From: Gymnopus androsaceus JB14
Taxonomy: Eukaryota; Basidiomycota; Agaricomycetes; Agaricales; Omphalotaceae
Assembly (NCBI GenBank): GCA_009733575.1
Contig: ML769492.1
Span: 165,213-199,354, forward strand
Direction: 5' to 3'
DNA: 34,142 bases
Part shown: positions 1-8,622 of the stretch, piece after piece
How positions within the stretch are numbered: the first letter of the stretch is position 1
Layout: each line of letters opens with the position of its first letter
Translations under genes and position numbers: made by a program
The notes under the pieces: model-generated
What the model was told of the DNA's origin: nothing
The model's database searches: none
Seen by the model: the letters and a program-made list of their open reading frames with translations, nothing else

Positions 1-2
1 CC

Positions 3-212
3 CCATCGCCATTGGTGAAGGATGATCGTTTTCACGCTAGGACCAAACACATCGATATCCGATATCACTTCATCCGCTACGTCATCGAGGAAGGTAAAAT
101 TCGTCTCACATACTGCCCTACCGAAAACATGACGGCAGACATCTTCACTAAAGCCTTACCTTCGATGAAAGCCAAACACTTCGCAGCATCCATGGGATTA
201 GCAAAGGTTTGA
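3..212 (+). CDS. Ty1/copia polyprotein C-terminus (RNase H end), partial
   Basis: The frame is open from the window edge to a TGA at 210-212. It encodes the classic end of a copia RNase H domain: RTKHIDIRYHFIR, then PTENMTADIFTKAL and a short basic tail. In this family the region is the last part of Pol and follows the reverse transcriptase. The rest of the element lies to the left of the window. The stop codon is followed within a few bases by a purine-rich tract (gaaggggag) and then the LTR, which is the normal copia order. The first few codons are hard to align and a small frame disturbance near base 10 is possible. I am sure of the family, but cannot say whether the full element is active. 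Confidence 0.9.
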   Translation, partial: PSPLVKDDRFHARTKHIDIRYHFIRYVIEEGKIRLTYCPTENMTADIFTKALPSMKAKHFAASMGLAKV

Positions 213-310
213 AGGGGAGTGTTGGAATATCAAAGGTAAATATATTCTATTGAACTATACATGGAACGCTTTCTCGTAGTCTCCACTTGTTTGTATCACC
301 ATCCCATGCA

Positions 311-356
311 CTCCACTGTTATCGTCTCGCAGACTCCACTGTTATCGTCTCGCAGA
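311..356 (+). repeat. Two-copy 23-bp tandem repeat in the LTR
   Basis: Two exact 23-bp copies beginning ctccactgttatcg lie head to tail (311-333 and 334-356). Degenerate further versions beginning with tccact, gtccac or gccact run to about 450. They fall upstream of the LTR TATA box, where U3 enhancer-like repeats are usually found. The regulatory role is inferred. Confidence 0.8.
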
Positions 357-479
357 CTCCACTCAGTCTCTCGCCGTATCCACTTGCTCTCTCGCAGTAC
401 CCACTTTACCGTATGGATAGTAGCCACACATATTCACGCAGTAGCCACTTGCCCGATATATCGTTTGTACATAGGACTG

Positions 480-486
480 TATATAA
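480..486 (+). promoter_or_regulatory. LTR TATA box
   Basis: TATATAA lies in the middle of the LTR, followed by about 120 bp that would form R and U5. The position fits the Pol II promoter of a copia LTR. It points rightward, so transcription from it would run antisense into the interrupted NLR gene. Confidence 0.6.
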
Positions 487-586
487 GCCTAGGTACTATA
501 CCCTGTAAAAACACCGTTGTCCCCCCATCGATCTGTGTGACCGTTACTACTAAGTCCTGTGTGGACTTACTGCTGCTACTTCCTAT

Positions 587-2442
587 TTAGGAACGTAACT
601 CTAATATTCCCAAGATCCTCTGTGATGTCTCGAGCACAGCTTGTTGGAGTTGCAAGGCTTCATTGTATTTTCCAAGCCCTAATAATGATAACGCCAAGTC
701 AGTTTCAAATTTTAATGTCTTGGGATCTTCCTTCCCAAAGATGGTAGCTGCTGTGATTACAAGTGGGTCCACCAATTGGAAAGCATCATTGTATTTCCCA
801 AGATTAAGATAGACATTTGCTAAGTCATCAGTATGAGACAGAACATCAGGGTGTTGTGTGCCTAAACTTTCTTTCATTTTCTTCAAGACTGGTTCCCACC
901 ACCTCAGTGTCTTTTCCCCATGACCAATTCGATACCAAAAGTTTCCAATAGCCCTCTGTACTGCTATCTCATTGATTTCAAGATACTCAACTTTGATAAT
1001 ATTTGGAGCAAGTGCCCTCAAAAATATGATATCCCCTTCTGTTGCAGCTGAAACTGATGCTGCGATAATGCCCTGGATAGCTATCTGTATGTCATCTTTG
1101 ACTTTCTGATGCATGCTATCCTTGATCCATTCATGAACCAATGGATGTAGGGAGTATACTCCATCCTGAACAACATTCAACAGAGAGTAGGATGTGATGT
1201 TGAGAATAATATCATCCATCTGTATATCATCCCATTGTTGGTCTACAGTGAAGATTTCCAGAACAGATGTTGCTAAAGCAAGTGCATTGCTTGTACCCAA
1301 AGGCTCGCTGATGCTTTTAATGTTTTCAACAGCTTTCTGGAACAACTCACGAGGGATTCCCTCATTATGAAGATATGAGCATAGATTCAGGAAAATCCTG
1401 CTAGGCTCATCCAACTCATTCCAGCTCAGATTCCATGTAGAATAGATAGATAACCTGTAGTTATCTAAATTTTGCAACATATTCTTTCCCAGTAACTGAG
1501 CCTTTTGCTTTTTCAACCTTGAGATATAACTTCCAAGGCAATTGTGCTGCTTGATATATGCACCAGCCTGTACCAATGCCAAGGCAAAATAATGAAGCTC
1601 CTCTGAAATAAGGGCCGCTGTTGATGCTTCTTGGACAGTAATTTCTCGCTTCACAGCATGTTTGAGAAGTAGCTGAGAAGCCTCACCAGGATGCAGGGAG
1701 TTTATTTCACAAGCCTCAATGGCAATATTCACCAGTCCTTGGTTTCTGGAAGTAATAATTATGTTTCCATGATCGCAAGGTGGCAAGAATTGGCCAAAGT
1801 TGATTTTTGGATCATCAGCATTATCCAGCAGGATCAACCAATCTTCCTCATGACTTGCAAGCCATCTGTGTCCTGATTCCCAGCTCTGGGGCGCATTAGG
1901 ATTATTAAGCACTGCAATATCATAGAAGCTTGCTTTGATTAATTCTTCAGAGTGAGCACTGATGAAATAAATTTGCGTGAATCTTTAAAAAAAAAAAGTC
2001 AGTGGTCACGGAATATAGAAAACCACTTTCTCCTCAATAACACACCTTCCTTTGAATCTCCGTATGAATTCCAGAGCGCATTGTGTTTTTCCAGCACCAC
2101 CTAGTCCATGCAAAAGGAAAATTGACCTTCTGCTCTCATTCACACTGAAAAAGGTGGCCAAATTCTGTAAAGCATCATCTCTTCCCGTGAAAAATGCAGT
2201 GGACGTGGGACAATGGGTCATCCCCTCAACATATCCTGTTCAATGATCTCAACATTGACCTTGATCCTACCGAAGAAACATTTACCTGAAGGGACAACTG
2301 TTGTAGGATTCCCATCCTGATGGGATATGGTGTTATAAGTGATATTCATCGTCGAAGCGGCATTGAAGGTCGAATGGCCTTCAATTTTAAAGTTCGACGC
2401 CCCTGTGAACATCTGGATACTAAGGTTTGAGATTGAATACAT
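587..2442 (-). CDS. NB-ARC/TPR NLR-type protein, 3' end replaced by an LTR
   Basis: Three exons join in frame: 2442-2286, 2235-2046 and 1982-587, with introns of 50 bp (2236-2285) and 63 bp (1983-2045). The N-terminus carries MFTGASNFKIEG, a motif shared with the other NLR here. FTGRDDAL opens the nucleotide-binding domain. Walker A is GLGGAGKTQ, Walker B is WLILLDNADDP, and GNIIITSRN follows. A winged-helix-like region (PSRIFLNLCSYLHNEG) leads into kinesin-light-chain-type TPRs (HPDVLSHTDDLANVYLNLGK, LGKYNEALQL). The reading frame ends in RILGILELRS, where the last residues come from the LTR, so the protein stops after about two TPRs. Such proteins are STAND ATPases associated with fungal nonself recognition. 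The ATG at 2442 is the first good start, but a small upstream exon is possible. About 580 residues as modelled. Confidence 0.85.
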
Positions 2443-2950
2443 GTTTCCTGTTGGCTTAGTGTAACACACGTACGAGGTGAGGTTTTCACGGCGAGAAATG
2501 AGATTATTGATGAAATTTATCCTATGTACCACTCAAAGTCTTTGAAGCAGGCAAGATGCAAGTCCGTATAGTGGGAGAGGGAAGGGAAAGTCAACGCCTG
2601 GATTTTCGCTACCGTTATATGTTGAAAATACCATCATTACTGTGATCTTAGATGATCTATCGATCTGATGATACCATTGTCGATTAAATGATCCCCGTCG
2701 CTAAGCGTGATAAACATCCTACACTGCCTTCATAAATCTACCAGCCGTCTTCCGTAGAGAAAGGCCGCGTAAAGCTCACCACATTGTGCTGATTGTATGT
2801 GCCCTTTATCTCCTTATATCTTAAAGCTTAATTCCCTGTGTCGAGTGGTACGAAATAAGTGTTTTTTGATGTATTTCATTGCAAGCGCAATTCCAAAAAG
2901 AAATTTTCATTACTGTAATCGGGAATAGCGGCTGTATGAACACGTGTAAT
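2443..2950. other. Upstream region of the NB-ARC/TPR gene, no gene seen
   Basis: This stretch should hold the promoter and perhaps a first non-coding or very short exon of the NLR gene. The continuation of the NLR frame upstream of 2442 lacks an ATG. I see no other convincing coding region or repeat. It ends at the candidate target-site duplication of the next element. Confidence 0.5.
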
Positions 2951-2960
2951 GACAGCTCAT

Positions 2961-3312
2961 TGACGTAGGCGGGAGGGCCAAGGTTGCTTTTCAATTTTTG
3001 ATTTTTGATCTTTGATTTTTGATCTTTGATTTTTCATATGATTTTTCGCATTTTGTTTTTGTGTTTCACCTATTATCAGAGTGCTTAGTGTATATAGGGT
3101 ATATCCCTGTCTAGCTTTCACTTGGTTGTCGGCTGTATAAGGCCAATTGAACCTATCCTGCAAAGGTGCAAAGGACACATATTACATTATATACCATCTG
3201 TTAACAAAGCTCTGATGGTGTACCCGTTTGATTCTCCCTTGCTGTGCAGTAACGCAAGCCCGGACTTATGCCGAAACCATCAGATCGTGTGGTCGATTCC
3301 CCTTATGATCAG
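2961..3312 (+). repeat. Left inverted-repeat arm
   Basis: The arm starts TGACGTAGGCGGGAGGG and contains a run of ttttgatcttt-type units (about 2990-3040). It then matches the reverse complement of 5612-5949 through to about gattccccttatgatc. Identity falls toward the inner end. Open frames in the two arms translate to the same peptide (PLQDRFNWPYTADNQVKA) on opposite strands, which reflects the repeat rather than a gene. Confidence 0.85.
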
Positions 3313-3437
3313 TATGTATATATTCTGTTGCTTTTGTACATTATATTTCGCTACTCCATTTCATTTTTACCTCATCTCATTTTGCTGGCTTTGCATTTTA
3401 TGTAGAATTGTGAGCTTTTATTGTCAATGAAGGACTA

Positions 3438-5299
3438 CTATACTACTATACTGCTCCATTCAATTTTCATCAACAGTACTCGTGAAACTAACCAGGGGAG
3501 TGGCTGTAGCATTTTTCTTAAATGTGAGCTCATGATAAGTTGTTCCTCCAGATACCGTTGTCCCATGTACATGGTCTGGTTTGAAAGCAAACAAAGTACC
3601 AGGAGCATTTACCACTACAATGCGAAGGTTCACATCGACAAAGTTGGCACCTCCATAAGGAGGAATAGGGACATTCCCTGCACTTGCTGCACTGGCATTG
3701 TATTCACATGCTACAGCCAGATTGAATGCCCACAATGCATAGCACAGGTCCATGTGAGACCAGCTGCAATGGAGTTAGCACATAAGACTGCATAGTACAA
3801 ACAAATAAAAACCATACGCAGAATAGCCTCTACTGAGATAGAGCTCTGGTGGTGCACGACTTGCATTAGGAAATATAACTTCAGTTTCACCGAGCTGTAC
3901 ATGGAATCCTTGTCCTGAAGCATTGGCATTAAATTCATCACTATATAAGATATTGGAGGTTTACAGACCTGGCTCAACAAAGTGGCTAGCAATGTGAGGA
4001 ATTTCATTCTGTTGGAGTTTCTTGATTACATGTTCTGTGACCTCTGTAGGCATACTAGATAGAATCAGAGACCAGAAGATTCCAGCAGCACCAATAACAT
4101 CTGTATCATGGGCAGTACATTGCACACTAGAAAGTGTGGTTTTGTAACTTTTGGCCCAACCCAGTTGGCGCGCATTGCGCGGACCCCCATTAATGCCAAA
4201 TTGAGCCATGTGGCCTTCATGCCCTGATCTAACACGATGGTCTTCAGGCTGTAACATATGTGTGACTAAAGGGGCAAGGATAAAAGAAAGAACAAATACC
4301 CGTGTATTGGAGCGCACAGCCACTGCAAAGGAAATGACAGCCAGAAGCCATGCAAAAAATAGCTCACTGTCAGTAGAGCCAACCTTCGATTTTTTGGATA
4401 TGTGCTCAGCCTGGTGTGGTTTATGTGGTTGAGCAACACCTCGTATGACAGTGAGTTCAATATTCTCCTCTGTGAAAGAGGCTGGATCTATCCAAAAGGA
4501 TTAACTCAATAATGAAAAGAAGTAAAACTATCACATACCCCCACTATAGAATAAGACAGATTCATCTGCAGGAATGACAAGAAAGCCATTGGCTTCATTG
4601 ACAGCCTTGCCACCTTTGCGCATGTGTTCCCCATCTAAATCATACAAGTGATGGTACGATTTGAATTTGGGTTCGGAATCTGGGTTGCGGTGCACAAGTT
4701 TGAGTACTGTACCGCAGGCCAATGTATATGTTTCGTCACCCCGCATCAAGGCCTCGCGGATGGCATAGGGCTTGAAATTCAACCCAAGATTACTGATCTG
4801 GGGCATTACTAAGAGAAAGGAGTAAAATTGCAACAAAAAAATACTGACCAGTAGGCGTTTAAAGAGATGAGAGGCAGGTGTACCAGACTGTGATCGCCAC
4901 TGGGAATAATACAAAAGGCTGTCATGCATTACCGAACTTGCTTCACTGGAATGGGTAGTTGTGGAAATTTGTGCAACAATGTCACTAATGTGGCGAAAAA
5001 AACCATCCCACTGACTCAAAGTTTAGTAAAGGAGACAATACTTGGATCAGGAAATTCACTAACATCACATGGACTGGCAGGTTGTTTGGTGAATGCTTGC
5101 AGCTTTTGAAGCAAAGGATGACTGCCATTCTCATAATCATTTGGAGCGAGGGCTGCAATGGCATTGATAGTATCAGTGGCTAAAAACCACTCAATTCCTA
5201 TATAAGTGATCAGTACTTAACATTGTTCCATGAACAGATTCAATTACTTTTATCATTTTTACTTGGTCGCCGCTTCCCAGAGGTTGCACCAGAGGCCAT
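3438..5299 (-). CDS. 2OG-Fe(II) dioxygenase, TET/JBP-like, transposon-borne
   Basis: Ten exons join in frame with no stop: 5299-5248, 5197-5064, 5010-4849, 4797-4539, 4487-4368, 4322-4300, 4248-3969, 3914-3818, 3763-3556 and 3503-3438. The nine introns are 45-54 bp with GT-AG ends, and the product is about 466 residues. The ATG at 5299 is followed by MASGATSGKRRPSKNDK, a basic nuclear-signal-like start. The catalytic part is near the C-terminus: GYSAWSHMDLCY supplies the HxD pair, PDHVHGTT the distal His, and SRV about 11 residues later a plausible 2-oxoglutarate-binding Arg. That Arg appears only if the last intron (3504-3555) is removed; without that splice the frame stops at 3460. The fold class is reasonably secure. 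Membership of the TET/JBP group, which oxidises 5-methylcytosine, is inferred from the motif layout and the transposon setting. Confidence 0.75.
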
Positions 5300-5370
5300 G
5301 ATTGTTGTTGCTAGCAAGTTGTGTATGAGAGCAGGAGGCAGGAGTCATTCCACAACTTGAGGCTGAGGTC

Positions 5371-5376
5371 TTTATA
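5371..5376 (-). promoter_or_regulatory. TATA box of the dioxygenase gene
   Basis: TATAAA on the minus strand lies about 72 bp upstream of the chosen ATG, a normal spacing for a fungal gene with a short 5' UTR. It lies just inside a short minisatellite. Confidence 0.55.
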
Positions 5377-5388
5377 CAAGGTTCACAG

Positions 5389-5472
5389 CATGAGGACAGC
5401 ATGAGGACAACATGAGGACAACATGAGGACAACAAATGTGAGGACAACATGAGGACAACCTGAGGACAACAT
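5389..5472 (+). repeat. 11-bp minisatellite (catgaggacaa)
   Basis: About seven copies of an 11-bp unit, catgaggacaa with small variations (one unit is extended to 15 bp), lie immediately upstream of the TATA box of the dioxygenase gene. The array could affect promoter strength or length polymorphism. There are no spacers, so it is not a CRISPR array. Confidence 0.9.
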
Positions 5473-5611
5473 GCACATATATTATGTACATGAGGTTCAC
5501 AGCCGAAGGTCATGAAGATGCTAAAAAAGAAACATGTACAAGTGAAAACAATTTTCTGCATTAAAATCATACTTCGAGAATTATCGTGGGATAGAGGCAA
5601 CAAAATGGGTA

Positions 5612-5949
5612 GTGACCAGTGGGGGAATCGAACTAACAACCTGATGGTTTCAGTGTAAGTCTGGGCTTGCGTTACTGCACAGCAAGGGAGAATCAAACAG
5701 GTACACCATCAGAGCTTTGTTAACAGATGGTATGTGATGTAATATATGTCCTGTGCACCTTTGCAGGACAGGTTCAATTGGCCCTATACAGCCGACAACC
5801 AAGTGAAAGCTAGACAGAGATATACCCTATATACACTAAGCACTCTGATAATAGGTGAAACACAAAAACCAAATGCGAAAAATCATGTGAAAAATCAAAG
5901 ATCAAAAATCAAAAATCAAAAAGCAACCTTGGCCCTCCCGCCTACGTCA
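5612..5949 (-). repeat. Right inverted-repeat arm
   Basis: This is the reverse-complement partner of 2961-3312, ending in cctacgtca. Its inner part, read on the minus strand, has a tRNA-like stretch: taacgc, then a B-box-like gttcgattcccc. Small indels and substitutions separate the two arms, so they are not freshly made copies. Confidence 0.85.
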
Positions 5950-5956
5950 GACAGCT

Positions 5957-8190
5957 ATAAAGGTGTATAAAGGTGCATTAATGATAAAGGCAACGTATAA
6001 TAGATACACAAGGCTGAAAAAAATATGCGGTCCATCTTTTCTTTACACGGGCCCCGCAGTGTATAATGGTGCGTAAAGGCTGTGATATTACCGCCTTTAC
6101 ACGGCGCGGGTTGTGCTGATGACTTTTATCGCAGGTTGGCAATGCTGTGGCGATGGAGCTTCCTCCATCGGTCAAGTTGGGAGAAGCGGTATCAGTCACT
6201 TTGGACAGTCTACTTGAAACGGTTTTCATTGTGACTACACAAAGGGAAATTATAACAATCTCTTTTGTTTGGTTTTCCGGCGTTTCTCCGCCTCCAATCA
6301 AATGAGTTTCTAAGACCTCTTGGCCAGAGACCCATCGGCTTCGAGCTGTGAAATTTCAATGTGATCGCCGTCCTCTGAAGGGACTTGAGAGGCTTCGCAG
6401 GACTTGGGCCTTACATTCATGTCGTGTATCACTCTGCCTACAGGAGACTAGGCCTTACGCTAGTAATGAAAACGCTCGAGAATCTTCTAGGGCATCCAAC
6501 TTACATCTAACCATTCAGTGGCTTACCTTCGGGATTTTCTCCTGGTTCTCCTTGTCAAATTGATCTGGGATCTAACATGAGCAAATGTTGATTCTAAAGC
6601 CTACTACAAAAGGTTGAGAATTGGAGTATATGTGCGCATTACCTGCAGCACAATGGATGTTTAGCGCTCGACCCTTGCTAGCACTACCTGATGAGAAAGT
6701 GTTGTGCCACTGCTGCATGAAGAAACGATATCGTAAGCTCTGATCAACGGAAGCATCACTGCTCGCGGGAGAGTCATGCAAGATCTAGGAGGACATGGGT
6801 TTTTTGTAAACTAATACTTACACCCTAAACACCATCATGAACACGCTGAGCGCATATATTGTGTCCACACAGGCCACTCAACCCACATAAATAGAGCAAT
6901 GAGTGGGAGTATGAGATTAGAACACCATGAAATGTGACTCTTGAATTGTATATATAATTCAAGTCGTTTTCGTTGTTGTTACTCCTATCAACCACCATCA
7001 TGAAGATGCCGAACGCATATACCGTGTCTGCCCTCGTCATTCAGCCCATATAAATGGAACTATGAGTAGAACCGTGAGGTCTGAACACCACGTAATGTGA
7101 AATTCAGGTTGTAGTCCTCAATATTGCCCCTATACTTAAGCTATGAACAAATGATGGATTGGATACATTGAGTCTATGCAGAGTTCGAACATAAAAATAG
7201 AATTACAACCAGGAATCTAATGACAGGAGCCAATGAAAATCACGCCGAGTCTCACATAGAATGAGTTTAGGCTGTACAACCCTGTTCATACCCAAGATGT
7301 AGTACGACTGTCGACAATGAAACATTGAATGCACAACTGCAATACAAAATGATTACTGTTTAAAGAAAATGCACAGAAGATCAATCCTCGTCATTCTTTT
7401 CCTGACCTCCCTGGCCCATCTTACAAAAGCTACTCTCGAAAATGTGTTCTCATTATCTAACCATGCATATGCGAACTGGATAAACAATCTCATCAATGTA
7501 CTTTCTCACCTCCCCATATCCATGATGTGTTCAATAACTGACTTGCATGATGCTGACTGAATCAAAAAGCTCATGGACAAAATAGTAATGTCCTGTGGAG
7601 CTTCCATAGTACAAGCATGATGCATCAATGTAGTGACACTCTGTACACACTTACTCCGGGATCGAGTTGAATACACTGATCAAGACTTTGAGAATGATTG
7701 GACTTTCCTTTTTTGGAGCTAGTCTGGCTGTCAACCAGAGTAGCACCAAAAATGATGGCCTCGAGTGCCCTCAACATAATGATGGTTGCCGTCAGCAACT
7801 CCTTGTGTCATCAACAATGCTGTAAACTATCAGGAAGTGATATAAAATGCATGGGCTTTCAACTTTCAACAAAGATGAACATGTATTTTTTCCCCCTTCT
7901 CCCACTGTTGCAACATTCCATCCTTTCACCATAAGTTTCACTTTCACATAATGTTGCTTTTTAGAGGTGATTTCCAGAAATGCAGAAGGGTTTGGGCAAT
8001 GGAGGCAGAAATTGAGAAGAGCACTATGGAAACATTGGGAGGGGAAAAACAGAAGACTTGTCCAGTACTTGCCACTTATTACTACTACATAATAATAACT
8101 GCTGCAGTGCACCTAAATATCATCACAGTACTACATAAAAACAATGAATATCAAATTTATATTATTAATGCATGGTTACACAACATGGAA
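5957..8190. other. Gene-poor stretch
   Basis: I see no gene I can support. Open frames are short, unconserved in appearance and lack splice-compatible neighbours. One plus-strand frame at 7369-7560 starts with a signal-peptide-like MHRRSILVILFLTSLAHL, but nothing around it supports a gene. The right flank of the transposon (6040-6120) has short inverted copies of a cctttacac motif. A tandem duplication lies at 6831-7130. Confidence 0.5.
6831..7130 (+). repeat. Diverged tandem duplication, period about 163 bp
   Basis: accatcatga is followed by similar text at 6831 and again at 6994. Shared blocks include gcatat.ttgtgtc-like, cccatataaat-like and gaacacca.g.aatgtga segments in the same order. 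The second copy has many substitutions, so the duplication is old. No coding meaning is apparent. Confidence 0.7.
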
Positions 8191-8205
8191 ACTTGATTGA
8201 ATAGC

Positions 8206-8333
8206 CCTCTGGAGGTCTCCAGAGATCTCCAGAGGTTTATATTGGTCTCTGGAATAGGTAACCTTGCTCCAGCTGCTCCAGAAGCTACAGGTGCTCTGGA
8301 GATCTCTGGAGACCACCTAGGTTTTGCTGATGG
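8206..8333 (+). repeat. Fold-back element copy 1 (partial)
   Basis: The copy contains the core of this small family, alternating tctccagag and ctctggaga words that are each other's complements, and ends with aggttttgctgatgg. The left terminal motif is not clear, so this copy seems truncated or diverged. Confidence 0.65.
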
Positions 8334-8541
8334 TCCATTGATTACTCTCATTATGCAGAAAGGTACCGCCCTCATGAAGTTCCTTGTGAATGGAGGCTCT
8401 GGCATTCTGTCAATCAGGAATTGAAGATGAGTGTCATGCTCTACTTACATGCAACACCTTGAACTATCTTCACCAATGCTTCCTAGAGGATATGTTTGAA
8501 AAAGCCCCATCATTAAAGGAGAGATACACTCACTTATCATC

Positions 8542-8622
8542 CATCAGCAAAACCTGATTGGTCTCCAGAGGTCTCTAGAGATCTCTGGAATTACTATCCT
8601 TGCTCCACAGGTTTTGCTGATG
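8542..8622 (+). repeat. Fold-back element copy 2, 81 bp
   Basis: The copy begins catcagcaaaacctg and ends caggttttgctgatg, a perfect 15-bp terminal inverted repeat. The core is of the type ggtctccagaggtctc followed by gatctctggaattac, so most of the element could fold into a hairpin. No coding capacity. Confidence 0.85.

Larger units (their letters stand above)
220..612 (+). mobile_element. 3' LTR of the Ty1/copia element
   Basis: The LTR starts directly after the polypurine tract with TGTTGGAATAT. It appears to end near 612 with AATATTCCCA, an imperfect inverted match to the start, giving about 393 bp. A TATA-like motif lies inside at 480-486 and a 23-bp tandem repeat at 311-356. The right end is set by where homology to the interrupted NLR gene resumes, so it could move by a few bases. 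The 5' LTR and the left target-site copy lie outside the window, so a target duplication cannot be checked here. Confidence 0.8.
2951..5956. mobile_element. Inverted-repeat DNA element carrying a dioxygenase gene
   Basis: Two arms of roughly 340 bp, 2961-3312 and 5612-5949, are inverted copies of each other. Both end in TGACGTAGGCGGGAGGG at the outer tip. GACAGCT occurs just outside each end (2951-2957 and 5950-5956) and is a candidate target duplication, although three extra bases (cat) separate it from the left arm. The interior holds one multi-exon gene for a 2OG-Fe(II) dioxygenase and no transposase, so the element would be non-autonomous. Fungal TET/JBP-like genes are known to travel in KDZ-type DNA transposons; assigning this element to that group is inference. 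Confidence 0.75.

Noticed and set aside
4249..4367. Apparent transmembrane helices in the dioxygenase reading frame
   Set aside because: Both hydrophobic stretches coincide with GT-AG introns (4323-4367 and 4249-4299) whose lengths are multiples of three. Spliced out, the protein is soluble-looking.
5389..5472. CRISPR-like short repeats
   Set aside because: The units are 11 bp, contiguous and without spacers, and the genome is eukaryotic.
5259..5696. 145-codon minus-strand frame across the minisatellite
   Set aside because: It runs through the repeat and the terminal arm, and overlaps the true start exon of the dioxygenase in another frame.
7369..7560. Small plus-strand frame with a signal-peptide-like N-terminus
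   Set aside because: 63 codons in AT-rich, gene-poor DNA with no splice partners, promoter or cysteine pattern. It is compatible with chance.
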